Shown piece by piece: positions 29,928 to 41,582 of a stretch of 64,000 nucleotides of DNA. Below the pieces are notes generated by a model. The model saw only the letters and a program-made list of their open reading frames with translations, ran no database searches and was not told the origin of the DNA. Positions within the stretch are counted from its first letter, which is position 1; every line of letters begins with the position of its first letter. A program made the translations under genes and the position numbers. The stretch is from contig MGSS01000037.1 in NCBI GenBank assembly GCA_001798595.1, positions 33,919 to 97,918 of the forward strand. Reading direction: 5' to 3'. Source of the DNA: Deltaproteobacteria bacterium RIFCSPLOWO2_12_FULL_60_19 (lineage in GTDB: Bacteria; Desulfobacterota; Binatia; UBA9968).

Positions 29928-30021
29928 TTCTTTCCTCCAACAGTAAACTGAAATTAGAAAAGAATCATCTTCCCTCTGGAATGTCAAGAATTTGCAGGCC
30001 TTGGAAAAAGGCTCCGCCGCC

Positions 30022-30173
30022 GCCCGCCCGGGAATCTCACTCCGGACCGACAAGTCCTCGCTGCGCTCGGAATCTCTCCGCCAAAGTACTGTGGCGGACA
30101 GATCTCAGATCTGAGATTTGAGATTTGCCATTTGAGATCCCGAAGGGCTCGCGTCGGCCCTCCGAGAGACCCC
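30022..30173. repeat. Hairpin repeat family 3 containing AGATCTCAAAT module, copy C
   Basis: Outer arms 30030-30051 GGGAATCTCACTCCGGACCGAC / 30153-30173 GTCGGCCCTCCGAGAGACCCC; module 30055-30148 with extra TCCGCCA/TGGCGGA hairpin. Confidence 0.75.
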
Positions 30174-30231
30174 CAGACGAGCGCTGGTGGAGGCTTTGCA
30201 ACCGGCGGCTGATTGGCTGTATGCAAGAGCA

Positions 30232-31812
30232 ATGAGCGGACTGCCGGGAACGCTGCCAGAGCTTTTGCGGGAACAGGCGGGAAAGAGTCCCAAAAGCCTC
30301 CTGCTTCTGTGCAACGACCTGAGGCTGACTTACGGAGAGTTCGAGGGCGAGGTCCGGCGCGTCGCCCATGCTTTTCTCCGCTTGGGCGTGAAGCGGGGCG
30401 ACAAGGTTGCCCTGCTGCTCGACAACTGCCCGGAGTTTCTCTTTACCGTTTTTGCCGCGGCCGAGATCGGCGCGGTCTTCGTCCCGATCAACACCGCCTC
30501 TTCCGCCGAGGAGACAGGCTACGTCTTAGGCCACTCGGAATCGAGTTATCTCCTCACGAGTCAAGCCTTTGTCCCGCTGGTGGAGCGGATACGGGAGAGC
30601 GGCCCGCATTTAAGGCGCGTCATCTCGTTGCAGATGGATCATAGGGCGGAGTGCCTGTCGTGGGATGAGTTTCTTCGCGGGGCATCGACTGACTTCACGC
30701 CCAACGCCGTGCAACCGGACGACATCGCGTCGATCACATACACGTCCGGGACAACCGACCACCCCAAAGGGGTCATGCTCACGCAATATGCCTACTCTTT
30801 CGCGCCGCAGAAGCGGGCCGAAGCTCTAGGATGGAATGAAACCGACCGGGCCTTCGTCATGTTACCGCTGTTCCACGTCAACGCCCTCTGCCACATGGCG
30901 ATCGCGATGATGTCGGTTGGCGGAAGCATATTATTAACAGAAAAATTCAGCGCCTCCCATTTCTGGGATCAAGTCCGCGAGCACAACGTGACGACTTCGA
31001 GCCTGATGCGCACGATCCCGAATATTCTGCTGAATCTCCCGGAGCGGCCCGACGATGCCAGGAATTCGCTCCGCCTGGCCGTCGCGCTGCTCCCGCCCGA
31101 GGCCCATCTTCGCTTCGAAGAGCGCTTCGGCGTCACGGTCGTCGGCTCCTACAGCCTAACGGAAGATCTGCTCAGCGTGATCGGTCTGCAGGATAAAACC
31201 AGAAGAAAACTCGGCAGTTGCGGCCTGCCCGTCGCGGCCGAGGTGCACCAGGTCAGGATTCTCGATGAACGCGGCGCTGACTGCGCGCCTGGACAGTTGG
31301 GCGAGATCGCAAAACAAAGCCCGACGGTCATGAAGGGATACTACAAAAATAGTGCCGCCACTTCAGAGGCCCTGAGGGACGGTTGGCTCTACACCGGCGA
31401 CCTCGGCTATCTCGACGACGACGGCTTCCTCTATTTCATCGACCGAAAGAAGGATGTCATCAAACGCGGCGATGAGAATATCTCCGCGGAAGAGGTTGAG
31501 AGGGTCTTAAACTCCCATCCGCTGATCGCTGAATCCGCCGTCATCGGCGTCCCCGACCCGATCCGCCAGGAGGAAGTGAAGGCATGCATCGTCCTCAAGC
31601 CTCCCGCCACACTCGAAACTCTGCCGCCGGAAGAGATCTGGGCCTTTTGCAGCCAGCACCTCGCCGCCTTCAAAATCCCGCGCTATCTCGAATACCGCGA
31701 TTCTCTCCCCAAAACGCCGAGTTCGAAGGTGCAGAAGGGTGTTTTGCGGGGTGAGGCGCGGGAGCAAGGGCCGCATGTCTTCGATTCAGTCCAAGCGGGG
31801 AAAGGGAAGTAG
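30232..31812 (+). CDS. Acyl-CoA synthetase/AMP-binding protein (CaiC-like)
   Basis: SITYTSGTTDHPKGVMLTQYAY, YTGDLGYLDDDGFLYFIDRKKDVIKRGDENISAEEVE, TPSSKVQKGVLR. Confidence 0.92.
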   Translation: MSGLPGTLPELLREQAGKSPKSLLLLCNDLRLTYGEFEGEVRRVAHAFLRLGVKRGDKVALLLDNCPEFLFTVFAAAEIGAVFVPINTASSAEETGYVLGHSESSYLLTSQAFVPLVERIRESGPHLRRVISLQMDHRAECLSWDEFLRGASTDFTPNAVQPDDIASITYTSGTTDHPKGVMLTQYAYSFAPQKRAEALGWNETDRAFVMLPLFHVNALCHMAIAMMSVGGSILLTEKFSASHFWDQVREHNVTTSSLMRTIPNILLNLPERPDDARNSLRLAVALLPPEAHLRFEERFGVTVVGSYSLTEDLLSVIGLQDKTRRKLGSCGLPVAAEVHQVRILDERGADCAPGQLGEIAKQSPTVMKGYYKNSAATSEALRDGWLYTGDLGYLDDDGFLYFIDRKKDVIKRGDENISAEEVERVLNSHPLIAESAVIGVPDPIRQEEVKACIVLKPPATLETLPPEEIWAFCSQHLAAFKIPRYLEYRDSLPKTPSSKVQKGVLRGEAREQGPHVFDSVQAGKGK

Positions 31813-31915
31813 GCTATTGGCCGATTTCCGGCTAAAAACCCGGCTACTTCCTTTGACATCGGTTTTCCTGGGTGTTATAGAAAAAATTCGTCTGTCAAGG
31901 GGGGGTCTTGCAGTC

Positions 31916-32443
31916 ATGGCCTGGTTTGGTCGCGGCCCCCGAGAATCCAAGGGGCTGGTTGAAGATCGACCCGATCTGAGCGAAAGTTCGGCGACGCTTG
32001 ACGAAGGCGGCGTGATCGAGCTCTCGGGAGAGGAGACGGTTGCCTATCTCTATAAAGGGAGCCGGGTGACCGGCCGCTTGACATTCCACGGCGCCGCCCG
32101 GGTGGACGGCAACGTGGACGGGGAGGTGCTGTGCAACGGCATTCTCACGATCGGAGAAGGGGCGGAGATCCGGGCCAAGGTCTCAGGCGACGTGATTGTG
32201 ATCCACGGCCAGGTGGAAGGGGACGTTACTGCGACGGATAAGATCGAGCTTGGCGCGCCGGCCCACGTCGTGGGCAACATCGTCGCCCCGCGAGTAGTCG
32301 TGACCGAAGGCGTGGTGTTCGACGGTTACTGCACGATGGGCGGGGCCAAGGAGAAACGCAAAGTCAAGAATCCGCTGAGTTCGACGAGCGAGAAGGTCTT
32401 TGAGAGCGGCGCTCCCAAATTCATTACGACATTGGAGAAATAG
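31916..32443 (+). CDS. Bactofilin (polymer-forming cytoskeletal protein)
   Basis: Repeating beta-helical pattern GSRVTGRLTFHGAARVDGNVDGEVLCNGILTIGEGAEIRAKVSGDVIVIHGQVEGDVTATDKIEL. Confidence 0.92.
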   Translation: MAWFGRGPRESKGLVEDRPDLSESSATLDEGGVIELSGEETVAYLYKGSRVTGRLTFHGAARVDGNVDGEVLCNGILTIGEGAEIRAKVSGDVIVIHGQVEGDVTATDKIELGAPAHVVGNIVAPRVVVTEGVVFDGYCTMGGAKEKRKVKNPLSSTSEKVFESGAPKFITTLEK

Positions 32444-32576
32444 CTTTCGGAACGCCGCCCGACTTTTCCCCACATCAGGTTATTTTCCACAGATCGCGTG
32501 GAACCAGGCTCATGGCCGATCGGCCGTAGGCCGTGGGCTTGACGAGACGTTTACAAGGCAGGTCGCCCGCTGATTT

Positions 32577-33005
32577 ATGATCAAGCTGGATTACACGTTC
32601 GTCGTACAAGCCGTTCTTTTTCTGGCTCTGTTATTTCTCTTAAGGCGGCTGCTTTTCACGCCGTTTATCGCTCTACTCGAAGAGCGGGAGAAAAAGACCG
32701 AGGGGGCCAAGGCCGAGGCGACGGCGCTGATGGCGGAGGGCGAGCGGCAGCGCGCTGAGTATGAGAGCGCGGTGGCAGAAGCACGGGATCGGGGCGCGGC
32801 GCTTAAGGAGGGCATCCTGCAGGAGGCCCGCAGCGGGCGTGAGCGGATCCTGACCCACGCGCGGGAGCAGGCGGCGAGCAAACTCGCCGCCGTGCGCGAG
32901 GAAGTTCGGCAAGAGATGGCCAAGGCCCGGCAGGTCGCCGCCCGCGAGGCCGAAGATATCGCGCGCCAGATGGCGGAAAAAGTTTTGGGTAGGAAAATCG
33001 GATGA
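32577..33005 (+). CDS. atpF: F0 ATP synthase subunit b/b' (first copy)
   Basis: Single N-terminal TM, long charged helix; upstream of second b subunit and atpH. Confidence 0.85.
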   Translation: MIKLDYTFVVQAVLFLALLFLLRRLLFTPFIALLEEREKKTEGAKAEATALMAEGERQRAEYESAVAEARDRGAALKEGILQEARSGRERILTHAREQAASKLAAVREEVRQEMAKARQVAAREAEDIARQMAEKVLGRKIG

Positions 33006-33553
33006 GCTTCTTTATCGCCGTGCTGTTGACCGCGCTCTGGGCGGCGCATGCCGCCGCGGCCGAGGAGCATGCGCCCGCGATAGGCCAGCTCCTTTTTCCC
33101 CTCCTCAACTTTCTCATCTTCGTTTACCTCTTAAAGCGCTATTTACTCCCCTTCGCCAAAGAGTATCTTAAGTCGCGGCGAGAGCAGATCGTCGCCGCTC
33201 TGAAGGAGTCCGCTGACTCTAAACAGCGGGCCGAAGCGCTGGTCCGCGACTATAAGGGCCGGCTGCAACGGCTCGATCAAGAGACCCGAGAGATTCGCGA
33301 CGCGCTCAAGGCGGAGGGAGAGAGAGAAAAGGCCGGGCTCTTGGCCGAGGCGGAGGAGTCGGCGGCGAGAATCAACGCCGACGCCGATTTTCTAGCCGAT
33401 CAGGAGACCAAGCTGGCGCGGCAGGAGTTACGGAGAGAAATCGCGCGCGCGGCCCAAGCGTCCGCCGGAAAGCTCGTTCAGGATAACCTGACGGCCGCCG
33501 ACCGGAGACGGATGGTGGAAGAGTTTCTGAGCGAGGTCGGGGGCGCGCGATGA
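33002..33553 (+). CDS. atpF: F0 ATP synthase subunit b (second copy)
   Basis: Signal-like N-terminus, TM LLFPLLNFLIFVYLLKRYLLPFAKEYLKSRREQIVAAL, coiled coil. Confidence 0.88.
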   Translation: MSFFIAVLLTALWAAHAAAAEEHAPAIGQLLFPLLNFLIFVYLLKRYLLPFAKEYLKSRREQIVAALKESADSKQRAEALVRDYKGRLQRLDQETREIRDALKAEGEREKAGLLAEAEESAARINADADFLADQETKLARQELRREIARAAQASAGKLVQDNLTAADRRRMVEEFLSEVGGAR

Positions 33554-34092
33554 TCGAGGGGAGCTTAAGCCGGCGCTACGCCAAGGCTCTTTTCCAGCTC
33601 GCGCTCGAGGCGAAGCGCGAGGAAGAGATCGGGCAGGAGATCGAGCGCTTCAGCTCCGTCTATGGGGCGACCGAATTGAGGCAGGTTCTTACCAATCCGG
33701 CCTTTTCCGCGGAAAATCGAAAGAATGTTCTCATTCAGATAGCGCGGAGTCTTAAGCTTTCGCCGCTGGTTGCTAATTCCGTGGCGTTCCTGCTCGAGCG
33801 CGATCGTCTGCCTTATCTTCCTTCCATTATCTCGCGCTACCGGAGACTGCTGGATGAGAAGAACGGCCGGGTGGAGGCGAAGCTCGTGGCGGCCGGCCCG
33901 GTGGAAGAGAACGACATCAAACGGCTCAGCGCGGCGCTGGAGAAGGTCTCGGGCAAACAGGTGGTCCTCGGCCAGGAGAGCGATCCGAGCCTGGTCGGGG
34001 GATTGGTGATTCACCTGGAAGGCAAAGTTTACGACGGCAGCGTGCGGACCCAACTGGAAAAGATGAAAGAGCGCATCGAGCGCGGCTATTAG
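33550..34092 (+). CDS. atpH: F1 ATP synthase delta subunit
   Basis: LSRRYAKALFQLALE ... DPSLVGGLVIHLEGKVYDGSVRTQLEKMKERI. Confidence 0.95.
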   Translation: MIEGSLSRRYAKALFQLALEAKREEEIGQEIERFSSVYGATELRQVLTNPAFSAENRKNVLIQIARSLKLSPLVANSVAFLLERDRLPYLPSIISRYRRLLDEKNGRVEAKLVAAGPVEENDIKRLSAALEKVSGKQVVLGQESDPSLVGGLVIHLEGKVYDGSVRTQLEKMKERIERGY

Positions 34093-34130
34093 CCCGGATC
34101 GGTCATGGGACGAGGAAGGACCAAGCCACA

Positions 34131-34244
34131 GTGTCGATCGAGGGGGCGAGCCATGAAGGGCGAGGGCACCGACCGCGAAGGTTGCCACAAGGTAGAGCCC
34201 TATTGTCCTCGACCGGAGAGGCTCGTCCCCGAGAGCGCGCATAA
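34131..34244. repeat. Dispersed hairpin repeat, family 1, copy 2 (in atpH-atpA gap)
   Basis: GTGTCGATCGAGGGGGCGAGCC...GAGGCTCGTCCCCGAGAGCGCG; near-identical to 5398-5512. Confidence 0.85.
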
Positions 34245-34265
34245 CCTAAGCTAGGGAGGATACTC

Positions 34266-35773
<1,508 letters not shown>

Positions 35774-35774
<1 letters not shown>

Positions 35775-36634
35775 TGGCCACTCTTAAAGCGATACGCAAG
35801 CGGATCGGCTCGATCCGCAACACGCAGCAGATCACCAAGGCGATGAAGATGGTCTCCGCCGCGAAGCTGCGCCGCGCGCAGGAGGCGGTGGTGCAGGCGC
35901 GGCCCTACGCCGAAAAGATGGCGGAGCTGTTTAACAACCTTTCCGCGCGCGTCTCCCGCGAGGCCCATCCGCTGCTGGGAGCGCGCGAGGAAAAACGGAT
36001 TCAGCTCTTGTTGCTCACGTCGGACCGCGGGCTGTGCGGCGGTTACAACGCCAACTTGATCCGGACGGCCGAGGGATTTATTCGCCGCGAAGGCGCCGGC
36101 AAAGAGATTCAGGTCGCGCTGGTGGGGCGCAAAGGGGCGGACCATTTTCGCCGGCGCAGGGCCGCGATCTCCGACCGCTACGTGAATATCCTCTCCACCC
36201 CCGCCGAAGAGCTGGCGGGCGAGCTGGCCCAGAAGCTGATCGGCCGCTTTGTCGGCGGCGAGACGGACGCGGTCTATATTCTCTACAGCCGCTTTCGATC
36301 GGCGCTGTCGCAAGTGCCGACGCTGGAGAAGCTGTTGCCCGTCGCCCTGTCGGAAAAAGAGAGCGCGGAACCGCTCACCGAGTATCTCTACGAGCCGGGG
36401 GTCAAGGAGCTGCTCGCGAGTCTTCTGCCAAAAGTGATCGAGGTCGGGATCTGCCGCGCGCTGTTGGAAGCCGCCGCCAGCGAACATGGCGCGCGCATGA
36501 CGGCGATGGATTCGGCGACCACGAACGCGTCGAAGATGATGGGGAGCTTGACGCTCCAGATGAACCGGGCGCGCCAGGCTTCGATCACGCGGGAGTTGAT
36601 GGAGATTGTCGGAACGGCGGAAGCGTTGAAGTGA
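35774..36634 (+). CDS. atpG: F1 ATP synthase gamma subunit
   Basis: RKRIGSIRNTQQITKAMKMVSAAKLRRAQ ... NRARQASITRELMEIVGTAEAL. Confidence 0.98.
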
Positions 36635-36640
36635 GAGGAT

Positions 36641-36739
36641 GAAAGCCGCCACCCGCTCTCCGAGCCTGCGCAATGGGTAGCTACTTATTCCCACCGGCAG
36701 TATCGGATGCCCAGGCTCCTCGAACGGGCGGCGGCTTTC
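36641..36739. repeat. Dispersed hairpin repeat, family 4, copy 1 (in atpG-atpD gap)
   Basis: Arms 36641-36668 and 36712-36739 complementary at 23 of 28 positions; same element in reverse orientation at 62291-62382. Confidence 0.85.
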
Positions 36740-36767
36740 TGTGCGAGGCCGAAGGGCGCGAGGGAGA

Positions 36768-36828
36768 GGGCCGCGGACGTCCGATGAGAATGGTTCGACT
36801 CATGGTAGCTACCTATCGGCCGCGGCCC
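36768..36828. repeat. Second inverted repeat in atpG-atpD gap
   Basis: GGGCCGCGG (36768-36776) / CCGCGGCCC (36820-36828) with an internal ATGAG/CTCAT. Confidence 0.6.
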
Positions 36829-36896
36829 GAAGACTCGCGCCGTGAGGGCTCGCTATCGGCGGAAACGAGCACGAACATGATACGCGGAGGTTTTGA

Positions 36897-38312
<1,416 letters not shown>

Positions 38313-38339
38313 GCAGTAAGAAGGCAGCAGGCAAAAGGC

Positions 38340-38405
38340 GCCGCCGGAGCAGAGGCTCCGCCAAAGGCGGATCAGTCCTTCGGCTGAGGATCAGCCTCCG
38401 GCTGA
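38340..38405. repeat. Cluster of short hairpins in atpD-atpC gap
   Basis: GGAGCAGAGGCTCC, CCGCCAAAGGCGG, and tandem GGATCAGTCCTTCGGCTGA / GGATCAGCCTCCGGCTGA. Confidence 0.7.
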
Positions 38406-38459
38406 AGCAGGCAGTAAAAAACTAACGATCATGCCTGACGCCTTTGCATCGGTGGCATA

Positions 38460-38876
38460 ATGGCAGGTAAGATAAGACTTAGACTGGTGACATTGAATCG
38501 GCTCTTGTTGGACGACGAGGTCGATGAAGTGACGGGGCCCGGCGCGTTGGGCGAGTTCGGCGTGCTGGCGCTGCACATTTCTTTTCTGACTCTGCTGGAG
38601 CCGGGAGAGATGAGTTACAAGCGCGGCGGCGAGCGGACGCATCTGGCGATCAGCGGGGGCTACGCCGAGGTCGTGGGCGATGTCATGACGGTGCTGGCGA
38701 GCGCCGCCGAGTTCAGCGGCGAGATCGACGTGGAGCGCGCTCGTCGGGCCAAAGAGCGCGCGGAGAAAAACCTGGGCGAATTGAGCCGTGAAGAAAAACA
38801 AGCGGTCGCGGCGGAAGCGGCCCTGCGGCGCGCGCTTGTGCGATTGCAGGTCGCGGGCAAAGAAGCGAGAAAATAG
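38460..38876 (+). CDS. atpC: F1 ATP synthase epsilon subunit
   Basis: VTGPGALGEFGVLALHISFLTLLEPGEMSY ... AISGGYAEVVGDVMTVLA. Confidence 0.95.
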   Translation: MAGKIRLRLVTLNRLLLDDEVDEVTGPGALGEFGVLALHISFLTLLEPGEMSYKRGGERTHLAISGGYAEVVGDVMTVLASAAEFSGEIDVERARRAKERAEKNLGELSREEKQAVAAEAALRRALVRLQVAGKEARK

Positions 38877-38893
38877 TTTCAGGAGGCAACGGT

Positions 38894-40024
38894 ATGGCAA
38901 ATGCAGCGGCGCCTGCGCGCACGATGTGGAGTAAGAAGTTTTCCTATGACCTTTGGATGGAGTCTGTCGGCTTGCCGATCCACAAGGGTTTTTACATCGA
39001 AGATATCAGAACGCTCGAACTGGCCTGGTGGGAGGAGCGGCAGTGCAACGCCGCCTTCATCCAACTGATGGGGCAAGAGGGGGTGAGCGCCGCGCGGGTC
39101 ACGGAGATCGCTCCGGGCAAGACCCTGCCGCCGGTCAAGTTCGCGCTCGACGAGATCGTCTACGTGGCTCAGGGGCGCGGTCTCGCCACGATCTGGGCGG
39201 GCAAAGACAGGCCGAAGAAGAACTTCGAATGGCAGGCCCACAGTATGTTCCTGATTCCGCACGGCTACACGCACCAGCTGAGCAACATGCAGGGCGACAA
39301 GCCGGTCCGGCTGCTCCACTACAGCTATCTTCCGCTCGCCTTGTCGGCGCTGCCCGAGCCGGATTTCTATTTCGGCAATCCCTATGAATTGAAAGCCGAC
39401 TCCGCGGCCGAAGGCGATTTTTATTCCGAAGCCAAGGAAATTCAGGCGCAGGAGCGGGACGAGTTTTTAAGCCTTAATTCCTTCTGGTACGGCAACTTCT
39501 TTCCAGACATGCGGGCCTGGGACCGGCTCGAGGCCAACAAGCGGCGAGGCGCCGGCGGCAAGACCGTCTATATTCAGTTCCCGCACTCGGAGCTCTCGGC
39601 GCACATGTCGGTCTTCGCCGCCCAGACCTACAAAAAGGCCCATCGTCACGGCCCGGGGCGCGTGATCGTGATCCCGGCCGGCGAGGGATACTCGATCATG
39701 TGGGAAGAGGGCAAAGAGAAGATCGTCTGTCCGTGGCACGAATGCAGCCTGCTCGTGCCGCCCAACAAATGGTTTCATCAGCATTTCAACGCCGGCGGGA
39801 CTCCCGCGCGCTATCTCGCCTTTCATCCTCCCATGCAGTTCCACGGCCACGCCGAGAAGATCGAAGACCGGGCGAAGGATCAGTTCGAATATCCCGATGA
39901 AGATCCGTGGATCCGGAAAAAATTCGAGGAGGAGATGGGCAAGCGGGGACTCAAGTCGCTCATCCCTGCGGAAGCTTACACGGATCGCGACTTCGAATGG
40001 TCCAAGGGCATGGGAAAGAAGTGA
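38894..40024 (+). CDS. Bicupin protein, paralog B
   Basis: Shares YKKAHRHGPGRVIVIPAGEGYSIMWEEGKEK...VPPNKWFHQHFN with ORF 42502; N-cupin ALDEIVYVAQGRG. Confidence 0.85.
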   Translation: MANAAAPARTMWSKKFSYDLWMESVGLPIHKGFYIEDIRTLELAWWEERQCNAAFIQLMGQEGVSAARVTEIAPGKTLPPVKFALDEIVYVAQGRGLATIWAGKDRPKKNFEWQAHSMFLIPHGYTHQLSNMQGDKPVRLLHYSYLPLALSALPEPDFYFGNPYELKADSAAEGDFYSEAKEIQAQERDEFLSLNSFWYGNFFPDMRAWDRLEANKRRGAGGKTVYIQFPHSELSAHMSVFAAQTYKKAHRHGPGRVIVIPAGEGYSIMWEEGKEKIVCPWHECSLLVPPNKWFHQHFNAGGTPARYLAFHPPMQFHGHAEKIEDRAKDQFEYPDEDPWIRKKFEEEMGKRGLKSLIPAEAYTDRDFEWSKGMGKK

Positions 40025-40039
40025 GGTTGACGCGGCATC

Positions 40040-41566
40040 ATGCACGACGATCACGATAACGAGCACGACCACGAGCACGGCGAGCCGTATGAGATCGGCC
40101 CCGACACCATTGTCGAAGACATCGAAGGGCTCGAGATGTTCACGCTGCGCAGCGTGGGCATCGACATCGGCTCCTCCACATCCCATCTGGTTTTCTCCCA
40201 CCTGACTCTCAGGCGCGAGGGGGCGTCCCATTCGGGCCGCTTCCGCGTGACCGGCCGCGAGGTGCTCTATCGCTCCAAGATCATGCTGACGCCCTATCTT
40301 TCCGGGACGCTGATCGACACGGAGAAAGTTAAGGACTTCATCCACTTGGCTTACCGGGAAGCCGGCTTCACGCCCGACGATATCGATACGGGAGCGGTGG
40401 TGATCACCGGCGAGGCGCTGAAAAAAGAAAACGCCCGGCCGATTGTCGAATTTTTCGCCAAGGACTCGGGCAAGTTTATCTGCGCCTCCGCCGGCCCGAA
40501 CCACGAGGCGCTGTTGGCCGCCTACGGCTCCGGCGCGGTCGATCTCTCCAAGCGGGAGAAGACGGCGGTGCTGAATGTGGACATGGGCGGCGGCACGACC
40601 AAGTTTTCCCTGATTCAGGACGGGATTGTGGCCCAGACCGCTTCGATCAACATCGGCGCGCGGCTGATCGCCTTCGACGACTCGGATGTCGTCACCCGTG
40701 TCGAGGACGCGGGCCGGGACATCATGAGACAGCTCGGCTATAGCGTCGCGCTGGGACAGAAGGTAACGGCCCAGCAAAAGGAGGATTTCGCGGCCTTCAT
40801 GGCGGAGGTTCTCTTCGAGGTGATCGACGGCGGCCCCACTTCCGCGCTGGCCAAGAAGTTGATGGTCACCGAGCCGTTCAAAAACTACCGCGGGCTAAGC
40901 GATATCGGCAGCATTGTTTTTTCCGGCGGCGTCTCGGAGCACATCTACGATCACGATCGCACGTCCTACGGCGACGTCGGACCGCTGCTGGGAAAATATG
41001 TGAGAGAGCAGTTGAAGAAGTTTTCCAGACCGGAGCTGCTGCGCGAGCCGAACGAAGGGATCCGCGCCACCGTCATCGGCGCGGGGGAGTACACCATCCA
41101 AGCCAGCGGGACGACGAGCTATATTTCGAGCGCCAAGGCGCTGCCGGCCTTCGGCTTGAAGGTCATCCGCGTCCCGCTCAATGGGCAGGATTCCGCGGCG
41201 GAGAACCTAAGACAAGGGTTGGCTAAATTCGACCTCCCCGCTTTTACTTCGGGCCTTGCCCTGGCGTTTTCGCTCGACGATCAGCCCGACTACCAGTCGA
41301 TTAAAAAAATCGCCGAGGGGATCGTTGCGGTAGTGCGCGACTCCGGCGTCAAGACTCCGCTTTATCTCGCGCTCGACATCGATGTGGCAAAATCTTTGGG
41401 AGCGATTCTCAAGGAGGAGCTTAAACTCGCGCCGGAAGTGATCGCCGTCGACGGGATCGATGTCGGCGACCTGGACTACATCGACATCGGCCTCCCCATG
41501 GGGATCACCGAGGTGATCCCGGTCACGGTCAAGTCGTTGATGTTTCCGTCGACGCAGTTGGGCTAG
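40040..41566 (+). CDS. eutA: EutA-like ethanolamine ammonia-lyase reactivating factor
   Basis: SVGIDIGSSTSHLVFSHLTLRRE, VLNVDMGGGTTKFSLIQDG, IVFSGGVSEHIY, GIRATVIGAGEYTIQASGTTSYIS; actin/ASKHA-like EutA family. Confidence 0.88.
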   Translation: MHDDHDNEHDHEHGEPYEIGPDTIVEDIEGLEMFTLRSVGIDIGSSTSHLVFSHLTLRREGASHSGRFRVTGREVLYRSKIMLTPYLSGTLIDTEKVKDFIHLAYREAGFTPDDIDTGAVVITGEALKKENARPIVEFFAKDSGKFICASAGPNHEALLAAYGSGAVDLSKREKTAVLNVDMGGGTTKFSLIQDGIVAQTASINIGARLIAFDDSDVVTRVEDAGRDIMRQLGYSVALGQKVTAQQKEDFAAFMAEVLFEVIDGGPTSALAKKLMVTEPFKNYRGLSDIGSIVFSGGVSEHIYDHDRTSYGDVGPLLGKYVREQLKKFSRPELLREPNEGIRATVIGAGEYTIQASGTTSYISSAKALPAFGLKVIRVPLNGQDSAAENLRQGLAKFDLPAFTSGLALAFSLDDQPDYQSIKKIAEGIVAVVRDSGVKTPLYLALDIDVAKSLGAILKEELKLAPEVIAVDGIDVGDLDYIDIGLPMGITEVIPVTVKSLMFPSTQLG

Positions 41567-41582
41567 CGGCCCGCGGCGGAAC

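Noticed and set aside
28521-29951. 476-aa ORF antisense to aldehyde dehydrogenase
   Set aside because: Shadow ORF with no domain signature; the minus-strand ALDH has clear catalytic motifs.
25768-30148. CRISPR-like interpretation of the AGATCTCAAAT repeats
   Set aside because: Copies are kilobases apart with genes between, no regular spacers and no cas genes.
32470-32576. TTTTCCACA near bactofilin as another DnaA box / origin
   Set aside because: Single imperfect 9-mer; expected by chance in 64 kb.
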